From Periconia sp. R9002 (taxonomy: Eukaryota; Ascomycota; Dothideomycetes; Pleosporales; Periconiaceae), in NCBI GenBank assembly GCA_023627715.1, contig JAMAHW010000074.1:1-64000 (forward strand): 64,000 bases of DNA, read 5' to 3'. Within the stretch, counting starts at the first letter, position 1. Every line of letters begins with the position of its first letter. Shown one piece after another: positions 21,816-33,933 of the stretch. A model generated the notes under the pieces. The model ran no database searches. It was not told the DNA's origin and saw only the letters and a program-made list of their open reading frames with translations. The position numbers were made by a program, and so were the translations under genes.

Positions 21816-23501
21816 AGCCCATCCGTCCTTTCCACCGTTCGCGTGACGCGGTGCTTGACCGGCATTGGCAAACGCACCAAAAACCTTTCTACCTTTTCTT
21901 GACGTAGAACGTGTGGTGAGCTTCACTTCACTTTCACTCTACTGTCACCTTCACCTCTTCCTCTCTCCCCGTCCGCGGGGTGGGCCGAATTGCCTATCAT
22001 AGCGGCCCACAGGCCCGCGGTCGTTCGTCGTCTTGGAAGTTTTCCCTTTTGTCTTGGCTAGTTCTTGACTACTACACCGACTTGGTTCTATCTGTGCTCT
22101 TCACTAGACTATGTATGCATTTCCTAGAAAAGAATCTTGGGGGGAAGTCATGGCTGGATAGGTGGGCTGAGCCTTTAATGGTTAATAATTATGGATGGAT
22201 GGTGGGCCAGGGGAAAAAAATAGACAACCTTTATGACCTTTTTCCTTCTCGCTATCAATTCTATCTGCATTTCCGACTCCATACCTGGCCGGCTTTCGAT
22301 GAGCCAAAAAAAAAAAAAAAAAAAAAAAAATCCCGAGAAACAGAACTCGATATATTGTCGAGCAACCTCTTTCAGAAATTTCCACATTTTCTCTCTTGGA
22401 TGTGCACACTACTAATACCAGTCTCAATTGACTAGCTACCTACATAATGCACCAACAAAACATCTTGCCATTCTCCCCACACATCCACACAACAAAAAAC
22501 GAAGAAGAAGAAAAGACCCCACACCACACTACACTACACCACACCGCGCCCCGCCCCCTCGTCGCCGGCCCTCCCGTCCCGAACAAAACCCCTTCCAGAA
22601 GTTCTTCGCGCGCTCCCTCTCGCGCGCAGAAATGATCCCACCAATCACAGCACAGTACGGCCGCTTGACCCCCCTCTTCCTCCTCTTGCACCGCTCTGGG
22701 CACGGGGCGGGGGTTCATGGATACCTAGCTTCGATGAGGTGATAGTTTTTTTGGTTTTCTTCTTGGGGTGTGCGGGTGGGTTTGGACGTTTTTCGAGTGT
22801 TAGGTATTTTTATTTTGAGTGACTTGCATAGGGTGATGGAGGGAGGGGAGGAGTATCAATTAACTACACACACAGCTTATTTAACATGACCATGTATCCC
22901 AAATCTCACCACAAATTGTGGTCTCGGAGTTAGGGTGGGTATCATTTCATGTACCAAAAAATGTACGGGTGGGTGGGTATGTCATGGTACATGTACATAC
23001 ATACTACCTGTTAGTCCTGTAAATGCCACACTGGGTGGGAAACGAACGAACAAATGATGCAAGCACGCTTCCATTTCGCTAGGCTAATCCCAATTCTACG
23101 GAAAATCCATGTACGTGAGTACGTATGTGCAAGGGTACAAGGTTACCATGAATGGCCCATTTGCTTTTTGCTTTGCTTTGCCCTCGGCGTGTTTCCTTTC
23201 TTTCACGCCACATGCCCCGGTCTTGGAGACCAGACGGCCCAGGGCAGCGGTTCGTATGCGATATACATGGAATTGGACTATTGCCGGAGAAGGAAAGGGA
23301 CGGAGTAGGGTACATGGTGTAGGTATGGGGAGCTAGGCAGGGTAGCTAGGTAGGTAGAGCTGCAGAAAGGAGGAAGAAAGGTCATAAGTACCTCCCTTTT
23401 CCCACCCCTAGGGTGTTTTCCCTTTTCTTTCTCCAGCTCAATTGCTCAATTGCGCCTCCCCATTGCCAAAGAGAAAGGCAAAGCAAGCAAGGCCACTCAT
23501 A
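21816..23501. other. Intergenic region with a poly(A) tract
   Basis: Contains an A25 run at 22306-22330, CACA-rich DNA near 22500-22560 and TAGGTAGG-like repeats near 23340. A GGCTAA hexamer at 23082-23087 lies about 415 bp upstream of the beta-glucosidase start and could be an XlnR-type site, though it can occur by chance. No gene was recognised. Confidence 0.5.
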
Positions 23502-25551
23502 ATGGCGCCATCCTCGCTGTCTTCAGTAGCGTTTGTTGCGTTCTTTTCTTCCCTGGTCGTTGCTCAAGGAGGTAATGGCACATCACCTTCCTTCACCATG
23601 CCATCGGGGTACAGCATCGCGAGTTGGAATGTCTCAGCGCAGCCTACTGCGTTCACGCGGACAGACTACAGCGAGAACGCCCTCCAGGACCTCTGGAACC
23701 AAGTCGGCCCCGTCGTCACCGGCCCCATAACTACGACCGTGTCGCCCACTCCCGAGCCTACAGCGTACGTGAGGCCCGACCCGAACCGCTTCCACGCGCT
23801 CGTCGCGTCTAGTCATCCCGAGCTTGATGGGTTGAAGCTGCCCCAGGGCTTCAGGTGGGGGGTTAGTAGTAGTTCCTATCAGATTGAAGGCGCGGCGAAG
23901 GATGAGGGGAAGGGACCTAGTATTTGGGATTTGCTGTCTCACCGGGTCCCGAATTTGGTGGCGGACAATTCAACGGGGGATGTTGCGGCTAGCCATTATT
24001 ACTTGTACAAACAGGACTTTGCGAGGTTGAAGGGATTGGGTATTCCTGGTAAGTGTTTCAATGCTTCTTTCTCTTCCGTCGAGCGGCATGCAGATTGATT
24101 GTCATTTGGGTATTTGAACAAGCAAGCGCGATTGATGTTCAATGTAGCATTTAGCCCAAGTTTCTCCTGGCCACGCTTCTTCCCTTTCGGCAATGGGCCA
24201 GTTAACGAAGAAGCCGTGAGGCACTACGACGATGTGGTCTCGGAATTACATAAAGCCGGTCTCCATTCCGCGGTGACACTGTTCCACTGGGACACACCGT
24301 TGGCACTGTTCAACGAGTACGGCGCATGGACAGATCGAAGAATCGTGGATGACTTCTTCAACTATGCCAAGTTTGTTATCTCGAGGTACGACAAATACGT
24401 AGATGAGTGGTTCACCATCAATGAGCCCCAGTACTGCAAGTAAGTCAGCCATCTCAATGCACCATCGTTCTGATCTGCTCATGTTAATGCAACACAGTTG
24501 GCAGTACTCGGACTATCCTGCTGGAGAATATTATCCTGCACCAAACAATGTCACCGGAGGTCTCGAAGCTAGATTCCTTTGCGGACACTTCACGCTGCTC
24601 GCCCATGCAAAGGTTGCAAAATGGTATCATGGCGAATTTGGGGGCCGTGGACGCATCACCTTGAAGAACTCGGGCAACTACTATGAGCCCAATACCACGA
24701 GCGAGGCCGACAAGGAGGCTGCCCAGCGGCAGTTTGACTTCTCGGTCGGATGGTTTGGTGGGCCGTGGACCGACGGTGATTATCCTCAGAGTCTCAAAGA
24801 CACCCTCGGAGATCTCTTGCCCGCTTTCACCCAGGAGGAAAAGGATTTGATCAAGGGTTCATGTGACTTCTACGCCATTGACCCTTACTCTTCTTTCACG
24901 GCGTACGAGATCGCGGGTGGGGTCGAAGCATGCGCATCCAACCGCACAGCACCGGGATATCCCGAATGCGCCGGATCCAACTCTCTTTCACCCATAGGCT
25001 TCCCCATTGGCCCTGCTGCTGATCCTACCATGAGCTGGTTCTACAGTGTACGTATGAAGCAGCATAAGACACTATGCGGTCGCGTTTTGAGATTCTGATA
25101 ATACGCTTAATCATGTGTTCCTGAACTGAACTGACTTTGGAATTAGGCACCATCAGGCATTCGCAAATACCTGAAACACCTTACGACTGTCCTCTTCCCC
25201 AGCATCACCGATATCGTTGTCAGTGAATTTGGATTTTCGGAACCCTTTGAGGGCCAGTGGAAGGAGCTAGCGCCTGCGCTGTGGGATCTCCGCCGGGCAG
25301 ACTACTACCAAAACTACTTGGACAACATCTTGCTGAGCATCCACGAGGACAAGGTCAATGTGACGGGCGCATGGGGCTGGGCTATTTTTGACAACTTTGA
25401 GTGGTTCCTGGGCAGCCAGGTCAGGTTTGGGCTGCAGTATGTGAACTACACGAGCTTGGAGAGGACTCCGAAGGCTAGTATGTTCCAGTTTTTGAACTGG
25501 TTCCATACTCACGGGGCGGGAAGTAACTCGACGATGAAGTTGAGGATGTAA
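23502..25551 (+). CDS. Secreted beta-glucosidase, glycoside hydrolase family 1
   Basis: The model is join(23502..24048,24148..24439,24498..25047,25147..25551), 597 residues. The protein begins with a signal peptide (MAPSSLSSVAFVAFFSSLVVAQ) and a low-complexity Ser/Thr/Pro stretch of about 80 residues before the catalytic domain. Family 1 marks are FRWGVSSSSYQIEGA, the acid/base in TINEPQ (Glu at about 275), HFTLLAHAKV and the nucleophile in VVSEFGF (Glu at about 490), then WGWAIFDNFEW for sugar binding. It should hydrolyse terminal beta-glucosides such as cellobiose or plant glycosides outside the cell. All three introns have GT-AG ends and restore conserved segments (AFSPSFSWPRFFPFG, QYCNWQYSDYPAG). 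The N-terminal extension is longer than in cytosolic fungal GH1 enzymes. Confidence 0.9.
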
Positions 25552-27027
25552 AGATGTGGGAATTAGAAGTGAAATAGGAGTGCGAGGAGCAACAGATGGA
25601 TAGAGAAAGGATGAATGTAAGAGTGATGGTGTGAAGTTGCAATCATGTGATGGATGATTGGGGATAGGCGCCATCTGGATTAGGGCTAGTATGAAGCTTG
25701 CGATTGCGATAACGCACCTCCATACATTACTCCCCGAGATGTGTGGGTCCGTGACCAGCAATTGCACCACACCTCTCTGATGTTTGACGTGTGACTTTGT
25801 TTGTGCCTCCGATGTACCTACATACATAGCGTTAGGCAGTCTAGCGGGTTACAGATACATGACTACTTGGATCTTCTGCTGTACCGGTCCATCTCTCTTG
25901 TCTCCAAGTCGACCGGGCCGACCGCCGGTCTCTTTCTTCTCCCTTGCTTGGTTCACTCTTGCTGTCGACTTGTCTCGCCTTTGAACGTGGACCACTCTTC
26001 AACGTCAACGTGCGTGGATTGGGGATGCGTGTCAGCGACTAACTACCGACTTAATCAGTCTTGATTCCAAGTACCGTACCGTACTGCACTGCACTGCACT
26101 GTACTGTACTGTACTGTAGGTACTTCGTCATCCTGCGGTCCTCTGCAATAAGCTTCAAGCAAGGTCCTTGCATTGCGTGCATCCGCCGTGCAGCTCTAAC
26201 CGGACCTACACCTCTCGTCCACACCCAACTTACATACCTCACGGCAACTTAGGCCGCTTTGCTCTACTCTACTTCAACACCACGTTCCATAGCCACCTCG
26301 GACAACTTCATCGCCATCATCGCTGCTACCGCCAACACCCACCTACCCTACCTTGCGTGCTTGCTTGCCCTAGCCGCCCCTCCTCCGGCCTCCCACCCTG
26401 GCCCTCCCCAGCTTGCCGCTAGGTACCCGCCAGCACCGTCGTCGCCGCCGGTGACATCTTCCAACCCTCACCACCTCTTCCTCGTCTTCGACAATCACCC
26501 AACGCTACCCACCCACCCTACCCGCTCTAGCTTACCACGTACCAGCTTCAGCCATCCTTCCCCCGCCCGTCTCTGCTTCAGCTCCTCCGCTCTCCGCCGG
26601 TCGATGATTCAGTACATACCCTCCCGATAAGCCACCCAAAGGCACTATTGCCTCCGTCCTCCACCTGCCCGCCAGTTGCGGCTAACCTTCCCCAACGTTC
26701 GTCCTGGCCGACGAAACCTCCCCACGCGCCCTTTCCCCAGTCACCTCCGACCGCCCAACCATCCCGAATTCCCCAGCTTCTCCTTCCCCAGTAATCTCTG
26801 CCCACCACCCTGACAACCACCCTCCAGCAACCGACACATCCCCCGCCCCCGCTCTCGCCACAGCTGTCCCCGACCAACCACAGACAGCTCCCACAATAAC
26901 ATCGGGGAAACGTAGGCTCAGTGCCTCCGAGAGCGACTGCTTCTCAGAGAGCTCCGCTACCAACCCATACCGAGGCCGGTCCTCTCGCCGCCCCATTAAG
27001 AAACAAAGGCGTACTACAGAAAGGACC
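25552..27027. other. Intergenic region and probable 5' part of the WDR26-like gene
   Basis: Holds a pentamer repeat (26068-26122) and pyrimidine-rich DNA from about 26280. From about 26685 to 27027 the frame of the WDR26-like gene is open and protein-like (for example SASESDCFSESS, SRRPIKKQRRTTER) but has no ATG, suggesting an upstream exon not resolved here. Confidence 0.5.
26068..26122. repeat. Pentanucleotide microsatellite
   Basis: Blocks of TACCG, GCACT and TGTAC/CTGTA follow each other with a 5-bp period, ending at TACTGTAGG. The units differ by single transitions, as if one pentamer array had diverged. Confidence 0.75.
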
Positions 27028-29053
27028 ATGCGCCTTGACGGTGATGTTTCAAAAAGGTCAAACTCTACACAGAGCTACACAAATGGTTCGTCACTGGCCG
27101 GCATTGCCAACGGAGACCCGCATAAGAGTGAGGGAAATGGCTCCTACACCAATGGAAACTCGGTAGCGAATGGATCCTCCAGATCCCCCACCTTCTTTGG
27201 CCATGACAGGGAGGAACTCACGCGCATAATGATTCAGAGTTTAACGGATCTGGGCTACCACGATGCTGCCGGCGCTTTGGTCAAAGAGAGTGGATATACC
27301 CTGGAAGGTCCTACCGTGGCCGCCTTTCGAAGTTCCGTGTTGAATGGAGACTGGGCCGAGGCCGAAGAGCTATTGTTTGGATCCCACCCTTATGATGCGG
27401 AAGGAGGTGTGGATCTAGGCCACGGATCCAAGTACGATAAATCATGGTCCGAATCGCGGTCAATAACCTCGCATCATTCCGAAGGATTACCCCTCGCCGA
27501 GGGCGCAAACCGAAACGAAATGCTGTTTTGGCTAAAACAACAAAAATACTTAGAGCTGCTTGAGAGGAGAGATTTGGGGAAAGCGCTCATGGTTCTCCGG
27601 CAGGAGCTAACTCCTCTCCATCAAGATGTATCAAGGTTGCACACATTATCGAGGTAAGGAGTCCAGACGGAACACTCGTTCACTAGCAACATGGCTGATT
27701 TTATCTAGTTTAATGATGTGCCCATCCGCCGAGGACCTCAGGATACAGGCATCATGGGACGGCGCCGAAGGCGAATCTCGAGCGTTTCTGCTCTCCGAAC
27801 TCTCCAGTATGTTTTTGCTGCTGCTTTGCAATCCTCTGTCGGTACCAATGTTGACACTTTGCAGAATCAATATCACCCAGTGTGATGATCCCGGAGCATA
27901 GATTAGTTACTCTGTTGGACGAAGTAAAAACCGGTTGGATCGCAAACTGCCTTTACCATAACACCGCCGCCTCCCCATCGCTTTACGTTGATCACACCTG
28001 TGAGCGAGAGGCATTTCCCATGAAAGCAGTTCTGGAACTCCGGCACCATAGTGATGAAGTATGGTATCTAAGATATTCTAACGACGGTACCAAGCTGGCC
28101 TCTTGCAGCAAGGATAAGACCATTATCATCTATGATACAGCTACATACAAGGTCCTACATCGGCTCGACGAACATGAGACGGGCGTGAGCCACTTGGCTT
28201 GGAGCCCAGACGATTCCAAACTCATCACATGCTGCGGCTCGCAAGGGAACCATTCAGGAGAACTCTCGGCACGTATCTGGGACGTAAGGGTATGTACAAT
28301 GTACTCATGCTTCGTGAATAAAACGTTTGCTGACTTATGCAGACTGGCATATGCATCAGGCTATACAGTGATTTCACCTATCCGGTAACGGCAGCCGCAT
28401 GGGCACCATCCGGTCAACAGGTCGTCATTGGCTCACAAGACTTGTCGCTCGGCTGCTCTGTGTGGGACCTGAACGGCCACCGTATCCACAACTTCAAAGA
28501 AGAATTATTCCGTGTTAACGATCTCGCCATCTCGCCCGACGGCGAGCGCCTTGTAGTGCTGACCGAGAATCGCCGTATCATCGTGTATAATTTTTTGAAC
28601 TACGAGAAGATGTGCGAATGGCACTTCGAGGACGTCAAGCTCACCGGTGTCGCCATCAGTCAAGACTCACGGCATATGCTCATTAGCATGAACAAGGACA
28701 AGATACATCTACTAGAAATTGAATCGGGAGAGGTCATTCAGCGGTTCGATGGGCATGTACAGGAGAATTGTGTTATCCGCTCGGCATTTGGCGGCGCAGA
28801 CGAGAACTTCGTCGTTAGCGGCAGTGAAGGTGAATACACCCCATGATCTCCTTCTCTGGCATTGAATACTTACAAATGAGTAGATTCTCGCATTTATATA
28901 TGGAGAAGCAACGGATTTCTTGTCGAGGCATTAGAGGCGCATACCGGATGCGTCAACAGCGTCGCATGGCACCCCACCGATCCACAGGTTTTCGCATCTG
29001 CTGGCGACGACGCCAAGGTCCGCATCTGGAAACCCAATTCGGCCTCAATGTGA
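27028..29053 (+). CDS. GID7: CTLH-WD40 protein, WDR26/Gid7 homologue
   Basis: The model is join(27028..27653,27709..27806,27865..28289,28343..28829,28884..29053), 601 residues from the first ATG in frame. It has a LisH-like segment (RIMIQSLTDLGYHDAAGALVKESG), then a CTLH region (VLNGDWAEAEELLFG, FWLKQQKYLELL) and RLHTLSSLMMC. About seven WD40 blades follow, for example HHSDEVWYLRYSNDGTKLAS, HETGVSHLAWSPDDSKLI and HTGCVNSVAWHPTD with closing KVRIWKP. In yeast and animals this protein is the Gid7/WDR26 subunit of the GID/CTLH E3 ubiquitin ligase that degrades gluconeogenic enzymes and other substrates. All splice joins restore conserved phrases (LSKSISPSVMIPEHRL). The true start may lie upstream because the frame stays open and basic for about 115 codons before 27028. 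Confidence 0.85.
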
Positions 29054-30179
29054 CAATAAGAAACGGGCCGAAAGCTTCTTACTTCTTCTTTCTCTGGTTC
29101 GGAAACACGGGTGAATGACTGTACGGTTGGGGCGCAAGCAAGCACAATGGAGTTGTTTTATGATCCCTTTCGGTTCGCTACTATTGCTACCCTCCCCCTT
29201 CTCTAGCATATCACATGGCGTTTATACCTTTTTTTTCTTTCTTGTTTGGTTCATGCAACATCTGCTATTACCATGTACCGGGCTGGCTAGCACTCTACTC
29301 TGGGGACGCGCGCATGATGTTCAACTGTATTTCTTGTAGAAGGTGTCGGGGCTGGGGTCGGACTGGTATTTTCTTCTTTTTCTGATATTGCCCCCAGCAG
29401 CAGCAGAGGGATGGTGTTTGCTTGTTGTGTGTATACTGGTTTGTGTGTGTTATGGTTGGCAAGCACATGTGTGTAGGGGGGGTATTTGGTGAGGGTAATC
29501 GTTCAGTGCCACTGCCATCAACGGGTATCAATCAACTTTCGGAGAGAGCTGGGATCAAATCGAGGGCGGGCGATGTGAGGGTAAGAGAGAGAGGGGGGGG
29601 GGGAAGGGAGAGAGAGATAGAGAAAGACTATGATTACTTCTACCACTCCTATCATTTGTCCGTCCATGTGTCGTTAAGACACGCCACTTAGTAGCGTGCA
29701 TGCACCGAATCTGCCTATCTGTCTGTCAGGCTGTAGCCAGAGGGGTCTCTTCGTCTGAAAATCCTACCTAAGGGGGGGGGGGGGCAAAAAATCTGTAAAA
29801 TTGGTGCTGGTATGATGCATAGCGGGATGGGTAAGTACTAAGGTATCTCAATAATGCTCCGTGTACATACATAGATATGTAACGTGGACTCCGCTCTTAC
29901 TCAGTCATATGTATAAGCCAACCACTTACTCCATGCTCAGGCGTGTGTGTAGTGTGCACATGACCAACATCACAGGCAGAAGCAACTGAAGGAGAAAGCA
30001 AGAGTATGCGCGCACAACACACTAACCATTCAATGTGTAGCAAGGAACCGATCCATGGAGCCGCTAGCTACAGTATACCCTTGAAAACAACCCCTTCCTC
30101 AATAGTAATACCATGGCTACCCCTCAGCCTCGTTTGCCCGATCCCGATACGCAACAATTCCACGTCTCATGATCACCGA
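29054..30179. other. Intergenic region with purine microsatellites
   Basis: Includes a GAGAGA/G-rich tract near 29585-29625 and a G13 run at 29772-29784. No coding sequence was recognised. Confidence 0.55.
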
Positions 30180-31054
30180 CTACGAAACCGAGGCATTCGT
30201 TTCCTCTCCAATCTCCTCACACGGTGACCCATCATGACCCGCATCAACGCTGACAGCATCACCATCATTATCAGCCTCCGCATCGAGGGAACATTCATCT
30301 CCGACGCTACCCTCGTCGTCTCCCATGAAGATCAGCTCAAATTCTTGCTGCTCGCTTTTGTCGGCCGCGGTAGCTTTTGACTCGCGATCACGGGAACACA
30401 TGGAATCGAGATAGTTTAGCTGAATGATCGTCTGCTCTAGTGGTGGTGGTGTGACATCGCGACGATGACGGCTACGTTTATGATCGATATGGTTTGGCTG
30501 GGTGGTTGTTTGGTTTCGTGGCGGCGTGACATCTCTACCAATCATGCGCATAAAATCGTAATAGTTTTGCTTGGTAATCGTCTGGTTTAGAGGTGGTGTG
30601 GGAAAGCGTAAGGGTAGATGCCTCTCGCCGTTCCCTTTGGGGTCTGCCCGGGTGGCTCTGTATTCACAGCGCTTGCAGTCCTTGTAGTGCCATGACCGGA
30701 AGTCAGAGGTGCTATCATCCTCATCTGAGCTAGCCGTCTCCGCACTGCCATCGAAGAAAGCGGGGGGTGACATCTGAATGCCTGAATCAACGCGTCGAGC
30801 TGTCTTTTGGCGTTTGGCGGGGAGTAGCAGATCCACATGTTCCAATGTATCCAAGGCCTGGCGAGAGTTTGCTTGTAAAGCAGCGCCTTTGCCAGACATG
30901 ATTCGGGTGTGAATGTCGAGGGCGACACCAGAGAGCAAAGACGAAAGGTCAATCTCGGAAATCGAATGGGTACGTTTCTGGCATGGTTAGCGGTATCTAG
31001 TAATGGAGAGGGGGGAAGACTTACATTGCCACCGCATGATTCTGGCATAGCCAT
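30180..31054 (-). CDS. Unrecognised protein with three degenerate 25-residue repeats
   Basis: The model is complement(join(30180..30977,31025..31054)), 275 residues. Exon 1 encodes MAMPESCGGN and is followed by a 47-nt intron with a GTAAGT donor, CTAAC branch site and CCAG acceptor, after which the frame continues KRTHSISEIDLSSLLSG. No domain is recognised. The middle (about residues 150-225) has three units starting TPPLNQTITKQN, TPPRNQTTTQPN and TPPPLEQTIIQLN. Each ends with a charged stretch containing RDV or RES. The N-terminal part includes PAKRQKTARR, a possible nuclear signal, and the C-terminus is very acidic (DDEGSVGDECSLDAEADNDGD). Composition suggests a mostly disordered nuclear or regulatory protein. 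It is on the same strand as the kinase gene 197 bp upstream. It could be lineage-specific. Confidence 0.65.
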
Positions 31055-31250
31055 GATAACTTGTACAGTAGAATATAGTATGGAGCGTCAAAGAATATCT
31101 GGCTGAGCAATCTACAAGATGCAGACAGTGATGTGATGAGATGGGATGGAACGGAATTAACGAAGTATTATGACGCGTCATCAACAAAGGTGTATATGTC
31201 GAACAGGTCGAGAGATGTGGCAAGACCATTGGTGGCGAGTGACAGCGGAA

Positions 31251-32965
31251 CTAGATTGCGTCCATCGTAGCACGTGTAGTCAATCTGTGGGGGAAAGTCA
31301 GGAACCAGTTGCAGACATCACAACACCAGAATGGGGAAGGAGCTCTGCAAACAAGACAGCGCTACATGACACATACCTTTCGTTCTTGTTTCCCAGTTTG
31401 GAAATTTGCAGGAAGGCATCTACACCAAAGCCTTCCAGATTATGAATCTCGAGGCTGCCAGCCCAATACTCTGGCAATCGTTAGGTTCTCGTTGTTATAT
31501 AGATGGGCGTAGCATGTACGTACCAGCATAGACCCTAGACATGGGTAGACCGATGCCGAGGCGAAGATTGGGAGGGCGACTGGTCAGTGTTGAAAGCGAC
31601 GCCGGGTGTTGAGAATTGGTTAGTACGTCAGTCTTCTCAGACTGCTTATCTGGAGAGTGTTCAACTGGGGTTTGCAGTTCCTGTAGTGTTCCGAGAAGTT
31701 TCGGCACACGAGCCAGATTTTCGAGCCTCTTCTCGCGGCGCGGGCCTTTGCTGAAACTCCACAGGTGAGACAATATCTCGGTAGGGATCCCGCCGCCTTG
31801 ATCGGATATGCGGATAATGACATGCTGCGAGGTTTCGCAGATCAACACCTCAATGGGAGGGGGTTTGGCATCTTTGTACTTGCGCTGTTCGATGACAGCC
31901 TGGATGGAGTTCCGCAGCAGTTCTCCGATGATATATTCGAGGTGGCTCAAGATGTAGGGAAAAGTGGCATCCAGGTGGCCTTCGACCTTGATTTCAGGCA
32001 ATTCGACATGAGCGCCGTAGGCCTGCTTGACCAACTCCTTGGTGGTCTCTCCGCAACGGTCGACAATCTCCTTGGCATTGCACTTGAGGAAGATTTCGCC
32101 GACTGTCTCCGCGTTGGGGTCGTGGGTAGGCTGGGCGTTGGGGAAGTGCCAGGGAGAATTGAAGGTCTCGGTGAGGGCAAGGTGCTGCTCGGCGATGACA
32201 CGGCGCGAGATTCTCTAAGAAGGCCGTTAGCGAAGATGGGCGCGTTGTTGTGGATTTACACTGAGACGTGTCAAGGCATCGTACCGATCGCAGCATGGTG
32301 TTCATGAACTTGTCGATTTCCTCAGGCTTCATCAGGCCACGGACTTCGAGGACGCCAATGGCCAGACGCGGGATGACGGTGGCATGCTCCTTGAGAGTCT
32401 CTTCAAGAACCTTGCAGTAGTTTTCGCAGTCATCGAGAGAACGAATCTCGGGGATGCGACGGAAGCGTTCGAAGGCGCGAAGGTACAGCTCGTATACATG
32501 GGCGAGGTGAGGGTTGGCAACGACAACGTAAGGGAGGGTTTGGATATCGCGCAGGCGGTGAGCTATCCTGTATTTCAAAGCTTCAGCGGGGATCCCTTTC
32601 TCTTTGCCCTTCTTTTCTTTCGGGTATAGGAATGGTGAAGTACCTTGTGGGGAGCTCTAAACGGCAGTAGTTGGCAGAGTCGAGCAAGCGTCGTTCGGTG
32701 AGGGTCCGGCCGAAGAAGGTCAATTGGCGCAAGCTTATGGGTCTGGCTTCACGCTGCACCCATCTGTTGAGGGTGCGGTCAATGGCACTGCGCGGAAGTT
32801 TTGAGTGGTGTTGATTGGGGTGGGCACATACTCGTCCAATGCACTCGAGGGTCGCCATGTGGGCGCAACGGCGGGACCTAGCGAGTATCTTCTCAGGCTC
32901 CGGGTGGGAGGGGTGGTAAATAGGGAAGCTCTGCGGGGGAAGCTGCCGAAGCGGGTGCTACGCAT
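31251..32965 (-). CDS. Mitochondrial pyruvate/branched-chain dehydrogenase kinase family protein
   Basis: The model is complement(join(31251..31284,31377..31470,31524..32214,32285..32567,32644..32787,32832..32965)), 459 residues. The N-terminus MRSTRFGSFPRRASLFTTPP is Arg/Ser rich without acids, a mitochondrial presequence. The helical regulatory domain includes RPISLRQLTFFGRTL and LPTRIAHRLRDIQTLPYVV. The GHKL ATPase domain has the N box ELLRNSIQAVIE, G1 SDQGGGIP and G2 GIGLPMSRVYAEYWAGSL. Between G1 and G2 there is an insertion of about 60 residues, which recalls yeast Pkp1. The last exon (LTTRATMDAI) gives a better end than reading through the GTATGT donor at 31376. Such kinases phosphorylate and switch off the E1 subunit of 2-oxoacid dehydrogenase complexes in the matrix. 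Which complex is the target cannot be told from sequence. Confidence 0.88.
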
Positions 32966-33933
32966 AACTATATGTATAGAAGGATATATGTAGGGGAGTT
33001 GTGTGATATGTAGGGGGAGGGCGACGTGACACGATGGTGTTCCCGCGGATGTGCGGTGCTAGGTAGGTGGATGGATGAATGCGAGATCCGTGCTTCAACT
33101 TCCTCAGGTATGACATGCACCTCGCTACGGTAGGTATAATTTTCATGGCATTCAATTCTTGATGTCATCCATCTCTACCCAGTACCACGAGAAAAGCACT
33201 GCTAGGCAATTGCTTACTACGTAGACGGAGGCAAAATTGAGCGTACATGTGGACGGTACGTGAGGTGACGATGGGATTTCCCGTAATCGTGTATCTATCT
33301 ATGTACGCGAGTGAGAAGAACAGAATTGCATAGATTCTTTAGGTAGATAGGTGCGTGAGAGAGTGTGTTCATTGGTGGTGGCAGAACAACATGTTAACTA
33401 CCACCAGGTGAATCCTCGAGAGTTACTGCCTGAGTTGCATACATAGGTATATCATAGTTACTTTTCCCATCAATGTACATATAGTTTGTTCTATTGTTAA
33501 ATTGGTGGTGTTGAAATGCCCGTCGTCATAGGCCGCCAGGCCCACGGGCCGCCGCCACATTTTAGCGAACGTCCGCCCGCCCCAGCACGACAACCACCTG
33601 AGGACATTCACCATGCAACCACCACCACCACCACTACTTCCCTCCACCTTCCATTGACGCCTGCCTCTCTCCACCCTCACCACTCACCACCCCCCCACCA
33701 CTCCGCCTCAACCCCTTCTTACTCCCCTCCAGCTTCACCCGCTTTCTTTGCCAGCAGCGCCGCGCGCATCCATCCACCCCCTCGTAGCCACATTCTTCCT
33801 CTTGCTTGCTAGCTGGCTTGCTTCCGCCCCACCGCGTCCTCGGTTGTTCTTCTCGTCTTCTTGACGTAGGCCCGGCAAGGGAACCACAACCCTCGACAGC
33901 CAGGCCTCCGCACCCACCCATTAATCAGTAATC
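32966..33933. other. Intergenic region between divergent genes
   Basis: About 970 bp between the mitochondrial kinase (leftward) and Ubp15 (rightward) genes. The right half is C-rich with CACCAC triplets, typical of the pyrimidine-rich 5' UTRs seen in this window. No coding sequence was recognised. Confidence 0.5.

Noticed and set aside
22428..22742. Arg/Pro/His-rich open frame
   Set aside because: Low-complexity CACA/CCG-rich DNA gives open frames in several phases; no start, splice or domain support.
26259..26630. Pro/Ser-rich 123-codon frame before the WDR26-like gene
   Set aside because: Its composition simply reflects pyrimidine-rich leader DNA, and it ends at a stop without a credible splice to the downstream gene.
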